Numbered from the stretch's first letter, positions 42,526-51,512 are shown. The stretch is 52,232 bases of DNA from an uncultured bacterium (GCA_905214865.1 CAJMNO010000016.1:1-52232), one strand, 5' to 3'. The notes: generated by a model from the letters alone, not told the origin. Program-made: numbers and translations.

Positions 42526-43017
42526 ATGGACAGCCAGAAAAGGGACCTTGCGTACGGCGTCCTTGACGGGGACGAGCACGAGAGCGCGGGACGCGCGGTG
42601 ACCATGGGCGTGTTCGTGGGGAGCTCCTGGGCGGTGGCGGCGATTCTCGCGTGGGTCATGTCGGAGGCGGTCGCGTCCGGCGGGCTGGACGCGTCCACTC
42701 GCGGCGCGTCGAGCTGGGTCCTCGCCTGCCTGGCGGGGGGCGTGCTGCAGCAGCTCTGGTTCAACTTCAGGCCCACGTCGCGCCTGGGGTACGGGGGGCG
42801 CGTCGCAGGGTTTGGCGTCACGTACTTCGTCGCCCTGGCGGGATGCGCGGTGCTGGGGCAGTGGCTGCCGGCTGGCCAGCCGCTTGCCTGGGCGGGGCTC
42901 GCGAGCCTCTACCTCGCGATTCTCGCCATTCTCACGCTGGCGTTCACGGTGGCGTTCCGCAGGAGGCGCGCGGAGTACCAGGACGCGCTCGACCGCTTTC
43001 ACCGCGACCGCAGGTAG
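42526..43017 (+). CDS. DUF3021 family membrane protein
   Basis: A 163-aa protein with four predicted membrane helices (about 26-48, 62-80, 92-112 and 120-142) and a basic C-terminal tail (RRRRAEYQDALDRFHRDRR). DUF3021 proteins pair with LytTR regulators and are thought to inhibit them (LytTR regulatory system). GGGGAGACACG precedes ATG 42526. It is co-transcribed with the LytTR gene. Confidence 0.85.
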   Translation: MDSQKRDLAYGVLDGDEHESAGRAVTMGVFVGSSWAVAAILAWVMSEAVASGGLDASTRGASSWVLACLAGGVLQQLWFNFRPTSRLGYGGRVAGFGVTYFVALAGCAVLGQWLPAGQPLAWAGLASLYLAILAILTLAFTVAFRRRRAEYQDALDRFHRDRR

Positions 43018-43161
43018 GACGCGGCGGGGTGGGGGCCACGCGCTGGCGAGGCCGCCCGCACCCCGGTCCTTGGCTACTCTCCCGGGTACGAGACTCTCCA
43101 AGAGCGTCGCGACTCGGTCATCACGTGCTGCACGTCGGCGACAACAGTGCTGGCGATACCG

Positions 43162-43704
43162 CTACACAGCCCTGCCGAGCTTCGCGCATTCCTCGAGCTC
43201 GGGGCGGCCATCAATGCTCCCGTCCGTGGTGGTACCGCCGATGAGGAGCGTACCGGCGAGTTTCGCCTGCTCAAAGCACGAGATCCACCCGCGCAAGCCG
43301 TTGATGGCATTGTCCGCCGCATCGGGCTTCTCCGATTCCGCCGTCGCGAGCAGGTACACGTCGTGGAAGCGGTTGTTCGGGGCAAAGTAGAGCGCGTTCG
43401 CCCTATCGAGGAGGACCTTCATCTGTCCGCACATCTCGTAGTAGTAGATGGGCGTGGCAAACGCGACGACGTCCGACTGGCGAATGCACTGCACGATCTC
43501 GTCCGCGTCGTCGTGGATCACGCAGCGGTGGGAGTCCTTGCAGCCCCAGCATCCAACGCAGAACGAGACCTTCCTCCCCGCCAGCGAGATGACATCGACG
43601 TCGTTGCCCGCCTCGCGGGCGCCGCGGGCGAACTCCTCTGCCATGCGGTTGGAGTTCCCCCTCACGCGGGGGCTCGTCTCCACCACCAAGACCCTCTTGG
43701 CCAT
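43162..43704 (-). CDS. flavodoxin-fold oxidoreductase with CxxCxxC motif (iron-sulfur flavoprotein-like)
   Basis: A 180-aa protein. The FMN-binding loop is TSPRVRGNSNRMAEEF (about 9-24). The second flavin contact is FATPIYYYEMCGQMKVLLDR (about 88-107). The segment FCVGCWGCKDSHRC (about 48-61) gives C-x2-C-x2-C-x5-C, the spacing used by iron-sulfur flavoproteins for a 4Fe-4S cluster, though some NADPH-dependent FMN reductases share it without a cluster. GGGAG precedes ATG 43704. It is a single gene divergent from yaaA across an R1 array. Confidence 0.85.
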   Translation of the reverse strand: MAKRVLVVETSPRVRGNSNRMAEEFARGAREAGNDVDVISLAGRKVSFCVGCWGCKDSHRCVIHDDADEIVQCIRQSDVVAFATPIYYYEMCGQMKVLLDRANALYFAPNNRFHDVYLLATAESEKPDAADNAINGLRGWISCFEQAKLAGTLLIGGTTTDGSIDGRPELEECAKLGRAV

Positions 43705-43882
43705 GATCCACTCCCATCCGCCTCCCCCCGGAGGCATCGCTGGGGGAATGGTATCAGCCCCGCGAGCGTGGACGCGAGACCTTTCGGGGAGCGCAGGGAG
43801 GGGTGCGAGGCAACCGACAAGCTAGGTCAAGGTCGATTCCCGCGCGACCTCTTGGCGCGGATGGGCAATCGCGCGCCGATGG

Positions 43883-44119
43883 TGCTTAGGAATATCGAGT
43901 ATTGGCAATCGGGAGGCTTTGGGTGCTCGAGAATGTCGAGTATTGGCAGCCGGACGGGGCTCCCATGGGATTATTCACTGCCAATACTCGGCTTTCCTCA
44001 GCTGAAACGGGACCCGGATTGCCAATACTCGACTTTCCTCAGCAGGTGGTCGCCGGAATCACCCGCGACGGCTCTCGAAGCCCGCCTTCGATTGCCATGA
44101 CTCCGTTTTCCTCAGCAGC
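43883..44119. repeat. R1 array e (2+3 units)
   Basis: Forward units at 43883-43911 and 43923-43951 (ATCGAGTATTGGCAAT and GTCGAGTATTGGCAGC cores) are followed by reverse units at about 43978-44003, 44017-44045 and 44090-44119. The last has a variant CATGACTCCG core. It lies between divergent genes. Confidence 0.85.
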
Positions 44120-44251
44120 TTCGCGGTCCCAGCTCCATCTGGAGCAGCCCAATCCTCCGACTCCTCACTCCGTCACCACCGCATCGCCCTCCCTCCCCTA
44201 CCATGGTGCCGTGGGTGACGACGTCGCGACCGCGGAAGGGAGATGGAAGGC

Positions 44252-45037
44252 ATGCCGCTGCTGCTCATCATCTCGCCGGCAAAGCGGATGGACGTGGTCG
44301 AGGGGCCTCCCTCGGCGTGCTCGCGGCCTGAGTTCCTCGAGCCCGCCACGCAGCTGGCGCACGGCCTGCTCGCGCTCGGTTACGACGGCGCCCGCCGGGT
44401 CTGGCGCTGCAGCGAGGCAATCGCGCGCCGAAGCTGGGCCCAGCTCCAGACGATGCCCGACGACATGCTCGCCGACCCCGCGCTCCTCTCCCCCGCCGTC
44501 ACCTCCTACGTGGGCATCCAGTACCAGCACCTTGCCCCGCAGGTCATGAGCGACCGGCAGATCGACTGGCTGCGCGCCCACCTGCGAATCCTCTCCGGGA
44601 TGTACGGCGTGCTCCGCCCACTCGACGGCGTGGTGCCCTACCGGCTCGAGATGCAGGCGCGCCTCCCCATGGGCGCCAGCCGCGACCTCTACGGGTTCTG
44701 GGGCGAGAGGATCCACGACGCGCTCGCGCGGGACGCCGCCGGCATGCCCATCGTGAACGTGGCGTCGCACGAGTACGCCAAGGCGGTCACGCCGTTCGCA
44801 CGTGCGGCGAAAACACCCGTCCTCACCTGCGAGTTCCTGAGCCCGCGCAAGTCGGACGGAAGGCTGGTGCAAGCCGCGACCGAGGCAAAGGCGGCACGCG
44901 GCACCTTCTTGCGCTGGTGCGCCGAGCAGGGGGTGGAGGAGACGGGCGAGCTCGCCGGCTTCTGCGAGCGTGGCTATCGGCTGGATCGCTCGCGCTCTGA
45001 CGAGGGGAGACTCACGTTCGTCCGCGACGAGCCCTAG
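44252..45037 (+). CDS. yaaA: YaaA family peroxide stress protein
   Basis: A 261-aa protein of the DUF328/UPF0246 family: MPLLLIISPAKRMD start, YVGIQYQHL (about 92), LSGMYGVLRPLDGVVPYRLEM (about 115-135) and the C-terminal GYRLDRSRSDEGRLTFVRD. In E. coli YaaA lowers free iron during peroxide stress and the fold binds DNA. ATG at 44252 matches the family start and has GGGAG about eleven bases upstream; ATG at 44243 is the alternative. It is a single gene. Confidence 0.9.
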   Translation: MPLLLIISPAKRMDVVEGPPSACSRPEFLEPATQLAHGLLALGYDGARRVWRCSEAIARRSWAQLQTMPDDMLADPALLSPAVTSYVGIQYQHLAPQVMSDRQIDWLRAHLRILSGMYGVLRPLDGVVPYRLEMQARLPMGASRDLYGFWGERIHDALARDAAGMPIVNVASHEYAKAVTPFARAAKTPVLTCEFLSPRKSDGRLVQAATEAKAARGTFLRWCAEQGVEETGELAGFCERGYRLDRSRSDEGRLTFVRDEP

Positions 45038-45323
45038 GGCGTGCAGACGTCCGGGGCTGCCGGGCCCCTAGCTAGGCGCCGGCACGGTGGACCTGCCGCA
45101 TGGGTGGGGGCAAGCGGCCGTCCGGCGACAGCCAACCCGCGGTCCCCTGCGGAGACGGAGGAAACGATGGCGCGACCGTCGCCGAGGCACTCCGCCAACC
45201 CCAGAAGCCAATCGAACGGCAACGGGCGACGCCGACGGCCGGCTCCGCGGCCCCATTCCGTTGCAAGACCACGCGGCCGTCGCCCGTCGCGCGCGGGGAG
45301 GCGCCTCTCACCCACTCACGCCC

Positions 45324-45635
45324 CTACCCCAGGCGCGCCTTCTCCCGCAGGGTGCGGGCCAGGCGAATCGTCGCCTCCTTGTTGCGCAGCGACACGCCCT
45401 CCGCCCCGGGGATGACCCAAGGGACGCTCATGCAATAAATGCCCTGCTCTGTCACAACACGCACCACGGGGTTCTCGGCCTCGGACTTCATCAGCTCGAC
45501 CGACGACACGCGTCCCAGCGGCACCGTCTTGTGAACGCCGATCATCTGGAACTCCCCGTCCTGCTCAACGAGGTTGGCCTCCTTGGTGGGGCCACTCTTC
45601 TCTCCCCTGACCTCGGTGTAGTACAGAATGCGCAT
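45324..45635 (-). CDS. hypothetical protein, 103 aa
   Basis: A small protein with alternating beta-type segments (GEFQMIGVHKTVPLGRVSSVELMKSEAENPVVRVVTEQG) and a C-terminal helix (NKEATIRLARTLREKARLG), suggesting a PH-like fold. No family is recognised. AGGAG lies just upstream of ATG 45635, and a good sigma-70-type promoter precedes it, so it is clearly expressed as its own unit. Confidence 0.75.
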   Translation of the reverse strand: MRILYYTEVRGEKSGPTKEANLVEQDGEFQMIGVHKTVPLGRVSSVELMKSEAENPVVRVVTEQGIYCMSVPWVIPGAEGVSLRNKEATIRLARTLREKARLG

Positions 45636-45669
45636 CGCTTCTCCTAGACATGGCTCGCCGTGTACAGGA

Positions 45670-45698
45670 ATGCTAGATAAACTGCCCTTGTTATCCAA
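45670..45698 (-). promoter_or_regulatory. sigma-70-type promoter of the 103-aa gene
   Basis: On the minus strand TTGGAT (45698-45693) and TAGCAT (45675-45670) are separated by 17 bases, about 35 bases before the start codon. Confidence 0.6.
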
Positions 45699-45707
45699 TA
45701 CCCATTA

Positions 45708-46048
45708 GGTGAGTGGGCCTCCGCCTGCCGCGGAGGGCAGACGCGGTGGGGGATTCATGCGGCCCTCTGCCACGCCGCCTCCGCCGGCAGAGGAGAGGCA
45801 AACCATCTCGCCCGCAGGCACCGTCCCGTCGGCGGGGTCCTCGCCGCCCTCAGTGTCCAAGCTGCCGGCAAGGGCCCCGGGAAACGCGAAGCCCCCTCCC
45901 CGCACAGCACAGCCTCTGCCAGCCCCAGGCGGCAAGCCACGGGCGCATCGCGACAAAAACACGAGTACCCTGAAAGCATGGCGCGACCCCTCCCATGGGA
46001 GCGCGCGGAACGTCCCGGCTAAACGGCGAGGCGAGAGGAGCGACCGCA
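45708..46048. other. long GC-rich leader upstream of the phosphofructokinase gene
   Basis: No gene is supported. A hairpin CCTCCGC-ctgcc-GCGGAGG (about 45719-45737) is followed by a GGCAGA that could instead pair with TCTGCC near 45766-45771, so alternative RNA folds are possible. This may be a terminator for either flanking transcript or a structured leader; I do not recognise a riboswitch class. Confidence 0.35.
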
Positions 46049-47284
46049 ATGGCAAGGGTCAGGAACATTCTGGTGGGACAGTCCGGCGGCCCGACCGCCG
46101 CGATCAACGCTAGCCTCGCGGGAGTCATGGACGCCTCGCGCGAGCTGGGGCTTCGCCCCATAGGCATGCGCTACGGCATCAAGGGGCTGCTGGACGGCCG
46201 CACCGTGGACCTCTCGTCCAACCTCCCCGGCAAGCTCGAGCTTGAGCTGCTGCGCCACACCCCTGCCAGCTACCTGGGATCCTGCCGCTACAAGCTGCCT
46301 GACCCGGAGAAGGACGACCGCCCGTACCGCCAGCTGTTCGACGAGTTCAACCGCCTGGGCGTTGGCTACGTGCTGTACATCGGCGGAAACGACTCCATGG
46401 ACACCATCGCGCGCCTCTCGTCCTACGGCGAGTCGCAGGGCAGCGACGTCCGCTTTGTGGGCGTCCCCAAGACGATTGACAACGACCTCCTGGGCTGCGA
46501 CCACACGCCCGGCTACGGCAGCGCCGCCAAGTTCGTTGCGACCGCGACCGCCGAGATCCAGCGCGACTCCGACGTGTACGACCTCAGCAGCGTGACCTTC
46601 GTCGAGATCATGGGGCGCGACGCCGGCTGGCTTGCCGCCGCCTCCACGCTCGCGGGGTCCGCCGGTGGCCCCTCTCCCGACGTGGTCCTGCTCCCGGAGG
46701 TCAGCTTTGACGAGGGGCGGCTGCTCGATCGCATCTCCAACCTGCTGGAACGCCAGAACACCGTGATCGTCGCCGTGAGCGAGGGCCTGCGCGCCCCGGA
46801 TGGCAAGCTGCTGTGCGAGCGCGCCTCCTCCGGGGTGGGGACGGACGAGTTCGGCCACCTGGCACAGCTCTCCGGAACCGGCAGGTACCTGGCGGCGCTC
46901 ACCCGCGAGCGCATCGGCTGCAAGACGCGTTGCGTGGAGCTCTCGACCCTGCAGCGCTGCGCCTCGACCACGGCGAGCGCCGTCGACCTGTCGGAGTCCC
47001 GCTCACTGGGAGCAGCCGGCGTGCTTGCCGCGACCGACAGCCAGTCCGGCGTGATGGTCGCGCTCGAGCGCACGTCCACGACGCCGTACCAGACCCGCCT
47101 GGTGAGCCTGGACGTCTCCAAGGTCGCCGACAAGGTGCGTCGCGTGCCGCGCCACTGGATCACCCCCGATGGCATGGGGCTCACGCGCGACTTCGAGCTG
47201 TACGCGCGCCCGCTGGTCCGCGGCGAGGACCGACCCGCGATGGTGGACGGCGTCCCGCAGTTCATCGCGCCGCTGCGGGGATAG
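46049..47284 (+). CDS. 6-phosphofructokinase, pyrophosphate-type
   Basis: A 411-aa phosphofructokinase with the family motifs GQSGGPTAAINAS (9-21), IGGNDSMDT (about 110-118), PKTIDNDLLGCDHTPGYG (about 139-156) and MGRDAGWLA (about 190). ATP enzymes have GGDGS and GTIDND; here Asp (GGNDS) and Lys (PKTIDND) occupy the two positions that specify pyrophosphate use. It is therefore predicted to be a PPi-dependent, reversible enzyme of glycolysis. GAGAGGAGCG precedes ATG 46049. Confidence 0.92.
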   Translation: MARVRNILVGQSGGPTAAINASLAGVMDASRELGLRPIGMRYGIKGLLDGRTVDLSSNLPGKLELELLRHTPASYLGSCRYKLPDPEKDDRPYRQLFDEFNRLGVGYVLYIGGNDSMDTIARLSSYGESQGSDVRFVGVPKTIDNDLLGCDHTPGYGSAAKFVATATAEIQRDSDVYDLSSVTFVEIMGRDAGWLAAASTLAGSAGGPSPDVVLLPEVSFDEGRLLDRISNLLERQNTVIVAVSEGLRAPDGKLLCERASSGVGTDEFGHLAQLSGTGRYLAALTRERIGCKTRCVELSTLQRCASTTASAVDLSESRSLGAAGVLAATDSQSGVMVALERTSTTPYQTRLVSLDVSKVADKVRRVPRHWITPDGMGLTRDFELYARPLVRGEDRPAMVDGVPQFIAPLRG

Positions 47285-47324
47285 TCGGGCGCGGGAGTGA
47301 GGGCGGCGGCAGTCCCAAGCGCCC

Positions 47325-47520
47325 GCTTAACCTTTCCGGGGCGGTCACGGATTTCGGGGCGATATGCTTAATCCTGTTGGAGCTAGCACGACTTTACGGG
47401 CATAAAAACAGTTCTCGCCCCGGGATCTTTAAGCACAGCGGGAGGCGCCTCCGTTCTCGCCCCGGGATCTTTAAGCACGGCAGGAGGCGCCACCGTTCTC
47501 GCCCCGGGCTCCTTAAGCGC
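47325..47520. repeat. R3 array d (2+3 units)
   Basis: Two forward units (47325-47358, 47365-47397) are followed by three reverse units (47411-47436, 47453-47478, 47493-47520), each GTTCTCGCCCCGGGATC or GGCTC and then TTAAGC. The three reverse units are spaced 41-42 bases apart and nearly identical, which suggests recent amplification. It lies between two plus-strand genes. Confidence 0.85.
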
Positions 47521-47763
47521 GGACCTGCCAAGGATCGCGCGCGTGGGCGACGAGAAGGCCAAACGCCGCAGCCCCATCGCTCCCGCACGTGCCCGGGAAC
47601 GCCCTACGCGCCAAGGCAGGACCCACGAGAGTGGAGTCTCTCAACCTCCGGCATCGGCACCTTCCGAAGGCAATCACCGGCGCCACCACCGCCCCACTCG
47701 CCTACGATGGAGCCCGAGCCAATGCCGCGCCGGCACCACGCCCGCAGTCGGAAGGGAGACGGC

Positions 47764-48003
47764 ATGGGAAGCATCCGCATCAGTGACACCACGCGCGAGG
47801 AGAGGATCCGCATCGTTGCCGAGGCCCTGAGCTGGGGCGACGACTGCGGCGACTGCTCGCTCGACGCATGCGGCATCGACAAGTACTACCTGCCGTACAT
47901 CGAGGGCCAGATGGAGCTGTCCGAGCTCAACATGGCCCGGGCCACGCGCGCCTACGAGCAGGGGGACGGCGGCCGCGGCCGCAGCGGTTCCTGCGCCATG
48001 TGA
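47764..48003 (+). CDS. small Cys-containing protein, 79 aa
   Basis: A 79-aa protein starting MGSIRISDTTREERIRIVAEAL, with GDDCGDCSLDACGIDKYYLPYIEG (about 26-48) and a short tail ending GSCAM. Three clustered cysteines (C-x2-C-x5-C) could bind metal. Similar short proteins are, as I recall, widespread in Coriobacteriia without a known role (some carry a misleading purine-biosynthesis name). GGGAG lies just upstream of ATG 47764. The frame is open further upstream but only through repeat sequence. Confidence 0.7.
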   Translation: MGSIRISDTTREERIRIVAEALSWGDDCGDCSLDACGIDKYYLPYIEGQMELSELNMARATRAYEQGDGGRGRSGSCAM

Positions 48004-48135
48004 TCGTTCGCGATGGCCTCCGGCGAGGGTCGCCGCCAGGGGCTCCCGTCGTCCTCGCCGCCAAGAACGGCTTCCGCCCACCCATGGCATGGCACAGGTC
48101 TCCCCCCCATCCGAGGTCATTCTCGTAGCCTTCAG

Positions 48136-48203
48136 TGCCGCCACTTCTTGGCACGCAACCCCATTGCATCACGGCAATTAGCTTTACCTGCCATTTTCTG
48201 GCA
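48136..48203 (+). promoter_or_regulatory. TGCC-N-GGCA dyads upstream of an anchored protein gene
   Basis: TGCCGCCACTTCTTGGCA (48136-48153) and TGCCATTTTCTGGCA (48189-48203) are two dyads 50-53 bp apart. The second overlaps a possible promoter (TTTACC, then TAGACA 16 bases on). They may be operators for the surface-protein gene at 48285. Confidence 0.4.
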
Positions 48204-48284
48204 TTAGACAGCCCTTGTCCCCGTCTGCGAGTCGATAAGCTTCCATTAAGTATTCAATCGACTTCCCACAGACCGGAGACACCC

Positions 48285-50024
48285 ATGCAGAAGAGCCGAA
48301 TCCTCACGGGGGCGACCGCAACGGCGGCCACGCTTGCACTCACCGCGTCGCTCGTGCCTGCGCCGGCACTCGCCGAGGCCGTCGACGCGACCGCCCAGCC
48401 AGCCGCAACCGACCAGGCGCAGCCCACATTCGGGCAGCAGGCGGCGGACGCGGGCGAGACGAGCGAGGCCACCGCGCCCGCAGCCACCTCCGCTGGCTCC
48501 GCGGCAGACGCCGCCCCAACCACATCGCAGCCCGCTGCCTCGACCCCGACGGATGGCGACGCAGCTACCACGGCGAGCGAGACGACATCCGACGCGCAGC
48601 CCACGGCAACCTCCCAGCCAGCGGCGACGGTGGCCCGCTCCGCCTCCCCCGCCCCGGCGGAGGCGCCCGCGGCCACAGGCACGGTGACGCTGGATGCCAA
48701 CGGCGGGACCTCCGCGGCAACGGTTGCGGCTGGTTCTCCCCTGCCCGCGGCAACCCGCGATGGCTACGTCTTCCTGGGATGGACCCTTGACCAGAGGGCC
48801 GACGTCGAGGGTTCCAACGCAAAGGAGAAGTTCACCGTCGACTGGTGGGAGGGCGACGCGGCACCGGCGGACGGCGAGCACCCGCAGTCGATCAACTACG
48901 GCAGGGCGAGCGCCGGAACCCTCCACGCGCTGTGGGCCAAGACCGACGCGGTGGCGACCGTCTACGGATTCATCTCGCTCAACGAGCCGCAGACTGGCAC
49001 GCTCCCCGGCGACATCGCGGCGAAGACGTCCGACTCCGCATCGTTCGACACGCAACACGGCGCGGTGATCGACGCCAACGGCAACACTGCCGTGACCCTG
49101 CGCTCGTACCTCGACACCACGCTCGTGAAGGACCAGCTCGCCAGCGCGGGGTCCTCGCTCTCGCTCATCACGGGCGCGGTCGCGGAGTTCCCCAACCCCA
49201 CGGCGGTCACGCTGCGCCAGGTCACCAGCAGGTTCACCGTCTCGTACACGCTCGACGGCCTCACGAACCCCACGGGCTACACGCTGCGCGAGCTGACTGA
49301 CGGGACGTTTGCGGGCTCGTCCGTCTACGCCGTCGACCAGGCGGGCATCACGACCGCGACCGACCCCGACACGGGCATCGCCACGGTCACCGTGCCCATC
49401 ACGCTCACGGGCAGCTACGCGAGCTTCGACGAGCTTCGCGCGGCCATCAACGGCGTGGGCAAGAACCTGGTGCTCGACCTGGATGCCACCGTCGCCAACA
49501 AGGACGGCGACCACGTGATCAAGGGGACCGTCGGCGGAACCATGGGCGCCACGGCCGTGTTCTCGCGCGGCCGGTCGAAGGACGGCAGCTACTACACCTA
49601 CAAGTACGCCATCCCCTTTACGTTCCAGTGGACGGGCGAGCAGGGCGACTTCCCCGAGGCAGGAGGCGGTGCCAGCGACGCCAGCGGCTCCGACAGCACC
49701 CTGGGCGCAAACGACGCGAAGGCGATCCAGCTGACGCTGAGGTCGCACGAGGTCGTCCCGACACCGACGCCTGACCCGGAGCCCAAGCCGGCGTCGGAGC
49801 CCGCACCAGAGCCGACGCCCACGCCCGCCCCGACGCCACAGCCCGCCGGCACGACGACCGTGACCGTCACGCGCGTCACCCGCACGCCGACGAAGGCAGC
49901 CGCGAAGCAGGCCAGGGAGCGACTCCCCCAGACGTCCGACGCCACGACCAGCCCCGTCCCGTTCGCCCTGGCGGCGCTCGCGTCCCTCGCCGCGGCGCTG
50001 GGGCTCCGTCGCCGCCGCGAGTAG
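48285..50024 (+). CDS. cell-wall-anchored surface protein with InlB-type repeat (LPQTS)
   Basis: A 579-aa protein. The signal peptide is 1-31 (PAPALAE), followed by an Ala/Thr/Ser-rich stalk (about 32-125). One Listeria-Bacteroides (InlB B-type) repeat lies at about 128-215 (TVTLDANGGTSAATV...RDGYVFLGWTLD...LHALWAK), then an unassigned beta-rich region. A Pro-Thr/Glu-Pro wall-spanning stretch (about 487-520) precedes the sorting signal LPQTS with a hydrophobic tail and LRRRRE. Ser in place of Gly at position five of LPXTG is atypical. ATG at 48285 follows GGAG. Confidence 0.85.
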   Translation: MQKSRILTGATATAATLALTASLVPAPALAEAVDATAQPAATDQAQPTFGQQAADAGETSEATAPAATSAGSAADAAPTTSQPAASTPTDGDAATTASETTSDAQPTATSQPAATVARSASPAPAEAPAATGTVTLDANGGTSAATVAAGSPLPAATRDGYVFLGWTLDQRADVEGSNAKEKFTVDWWEGDAAPADGEHPQSINYGRASAGTLHALWAKTDAVATVYGFISLNEPQTGTLPGDIAAKTSDSASFDTQHGAVIDANGNTAVTLRSYLDTTLVKDQLASAGSSLSLITGAVAEFPNPTAVTLRQVTSRFTVSYTLDGLTNPTGYTLRELTDGTFAGSSVYAVDQAGITTATDPDTGIATVTVPITLTGSYASFDELRAAINGVGKNLVLDLDATVANKDGDHVIKGTVGGTMGATAVFSRGRSKDGSYYTYKYAIPFTFQWTGEQGDFPEAGGGASDASGSDSTLGANDAKAIQLTLRSHEVVPTPTPDPEPKPASEPAPEPTPTPAPTPQPAGTTTVTVTRVTRTPTKAAAKQARERLPQTSDATTSPVPFALAALASLAAALGLRRRRE

Positions 50025-50079
50025 GCCAGCGGCCACATGCCCGAACCGCAGCCACACACAAGTGGCTTGCGACGCACCG

Positions 50080-50110
50080 GGGAGGTCCCGCACCGCGCGG
50101 GGCCTCCCCC
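50080..50110. terminator. bidirectional terminator
   Basis: GGGGAGGTCCC and GGGGCCTCCCC form a stem with a 9-base loop, followed by CTTCGTCT on the plus strand. It lies between the convergent surface-protein and degV-like genes. Confidence 0.75.
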
Positions 50111-50115
50111 TTCGT

Positions 50116-50958
50116 CTACGCCCCCTGCGAGAAGAACGCCACCGCGATGGCGCCGGGCCCCACGTGCGTTCCGATCGACGCCCCCACCGAGCAGATGGGG
50201 AGCCCCTCGACCATGCCCTCCCACAGCTCGTGGGAGTCCTCCACGTACTTGCGCAGGGTCCTCTCGCCTCCCTCGCTGCAGGCGAGCGCGAACGGGCGGC
50301 GAAAGTCCACGGGATGCTCCCGCACCAGCTGCACCAGCAGGTTCCGGCCGTTCCGGGAGCCGCGTGCCTTTCCCACCAGCTCCACGCGGCCGTCGCGCAC
50401 GGCCACCACCGGCTTGATCGCGAGCAGCGCGCCCACGCCCGCCGCCGTCGAGCTTATGCGGCCGCCACGCCGCAGGTACTCCAGGGTGTCGAGCAGCGCC
50501 AGAACGTGGACGTCGCCGCGAGCCTCCTGCGTCAGCCGCGCGACCTCCGCCGCGGGGAGGCCCCTCTCCACCTGCATGAGCGCGTACTCAACCAGTATCT
50601 GCTCGCCGATGCACACGTTGAGCGAGTCCACCACATGCACCCACGGGCGACCCTCGGCGGCAACCATCGCGCTCTGCCAGGTTCCCGAGAGCCCGCTCGA
50701 AAGCGTCACCGCCACCACGTCCTCGCCCGCCTCGTGCGCGCGGTCGAAGGCCTCCGCAAAGGCCCCGGGCGCGACGGCGCCGGTCGAGGGCATCTCGTCC
50801 GACTCGACCAGCAGCTCGAAGAAGCGCTTGCTCGACAGGTCCACGCCATCGCGGTACACGGTGTCGCCAAACGCCACGGTCAGCGGCAGCACGGTGAGGC
50901 TCGCGTGGTCAAAGCCCACGATGTCGGATGCGGAGTCGGTGATGACGCGAACGGTCAT
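50116..50958 (-). CDS. DegV family fatty-acid-binding protein
   Basis: A 280-aa DegV (FakB-type) protein: VRVITDSASDI at the N-terminus, TGAVAPGAFAEAF (about 58-70), VTLSSGLSGTWQSA (about 84-97, the Ser-rich lipid-head site), and DTLEYLRRGGRIS near 160. FakB proteins hold a fatty acid for phosphorylation by the kinase FakA; no fakA is in the window. ATG at 50958 is set by GGGGGAGGGG upstream. A marR gene lies 107 bases upstream on the same strand and may be co-transcribed. Confidence 0.9.
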   Translation of the reverse strand: MTVRVITDSASDIVGFDHASLTVLPLTVAFGDTVYRDGVDLSSKRFFELLVESDEMPSTGAVAPGAFAEAFDRAHEAGEDVVAVTLSSGLSGTWQSAMVAAEGRPWVHVVDSLNVCIGEQILVEYALMQVERGLPAAEVARLTQEARGDVHVLALLDTLEYLRRGGRISSTAAGVGALLAIKPVVAVRDGRVELVGKARGSRNGRNLLVQLVREHPVDFRRPFALACSEGGERTLRKYVEDSHELWEGMVEGLPICSVGASIGTHVGPGAIAVAFFSQGA

Positions 50959-51065
50959 GGGTGTCCCCCTCCCCCGGGGCAAGCCCGGCGGTAGCTAGGT
51001 GAGAGTTGCCTGGTAGATGTGGTTGCCGCCCCTCCCGACGGCCCTGCGGTGCCGGGAGGCTGCAG

Positions 51066-51512
51066 CTAGCCCCGGATCTCCTCGAGGCGCGAGAGGATCT
51101 GGGCGAGCCAGCCGTAGAGCCGGCTGCGCTCGTCGGGGCTGAGGTCGGCGCTCGCCTGGCGGACCACGTCGTCGATGATCTGGTCCATCTCCAGCGCGAT
51201 CCCCTGGCCGAGCTCCGTCAGCCGCACGGGCGCGCGATAGCGGCCGGCGCCCATCTCGCCACCCGACGCACGATGCACGAGGCCCTCGCGCCCCAGCTTC
51301 GCCACGGTGCGCGTCACGGCGGCGCGGTCCTGGTGGATCAGCCGCGCGAGTTCCGCCTCGGAGAAGCCGGCGTCGCTCTGGCCCAGGTAGTACAGGACCA
51401 TCGTGTCGGTCCCCCGCAGGCCGAGGGGGCCCATCTTCTCCGACTTGATGCGCTGGACCTCCTTGTTGAGGGCGTAGACCACGCCCACGAAGTTCTCGAA
51501 GCGGTCGTTCAT
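51066..51512 (-). CDS. MarR family transcriptional regulator
   Basis: A 148-aa winged-helix regulator: recognition region SEAELARLIHQDRAAVTRTVAKL (about 50-72), wing GGEMGAGRYRAPVRLTELG, and a C-terminal dimer helix. GGAGGGGAG precedes ATG 51512. Two identical-core dyads upstream are probably its operators. It is only distantly similar to the MarR protein encoded at 11537, and its operators have a different sequence. DegV-type downstream neighbour suggests, weakly, a lipid-related regulon. Confidence 0.88.
   Translation of the reverse strand: MNDRFENFVGVVYALNKEVQRIKSEKMGPLGLRGTDTMVLYYLGQSDAGFSEAELARLIHQDRAAVTRTVAKLGREGLVHRASGGEMGAGRYRAPVRLTELGQGIALEMDQIIDDVVRQASADLSPDERSRLYGWLAQILSRLEEIRG

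Noticed and set aside
45034..45315. Minus-strand frame downstream of the 103-aa gene
   Set aside because: It has no ribosome binding site, low-complexity Arg/Ala/Gly composition and no family resemblance.
45166..45415. Plus-strand frame with a good GGAGGAAACG site before ATG 45166
   Set aside because: The product is almost entirely Arg/Pro/Ser, overlaps the convincing 103-aa gene on the other strand, and resembles no protein; the site is probably coincidental.
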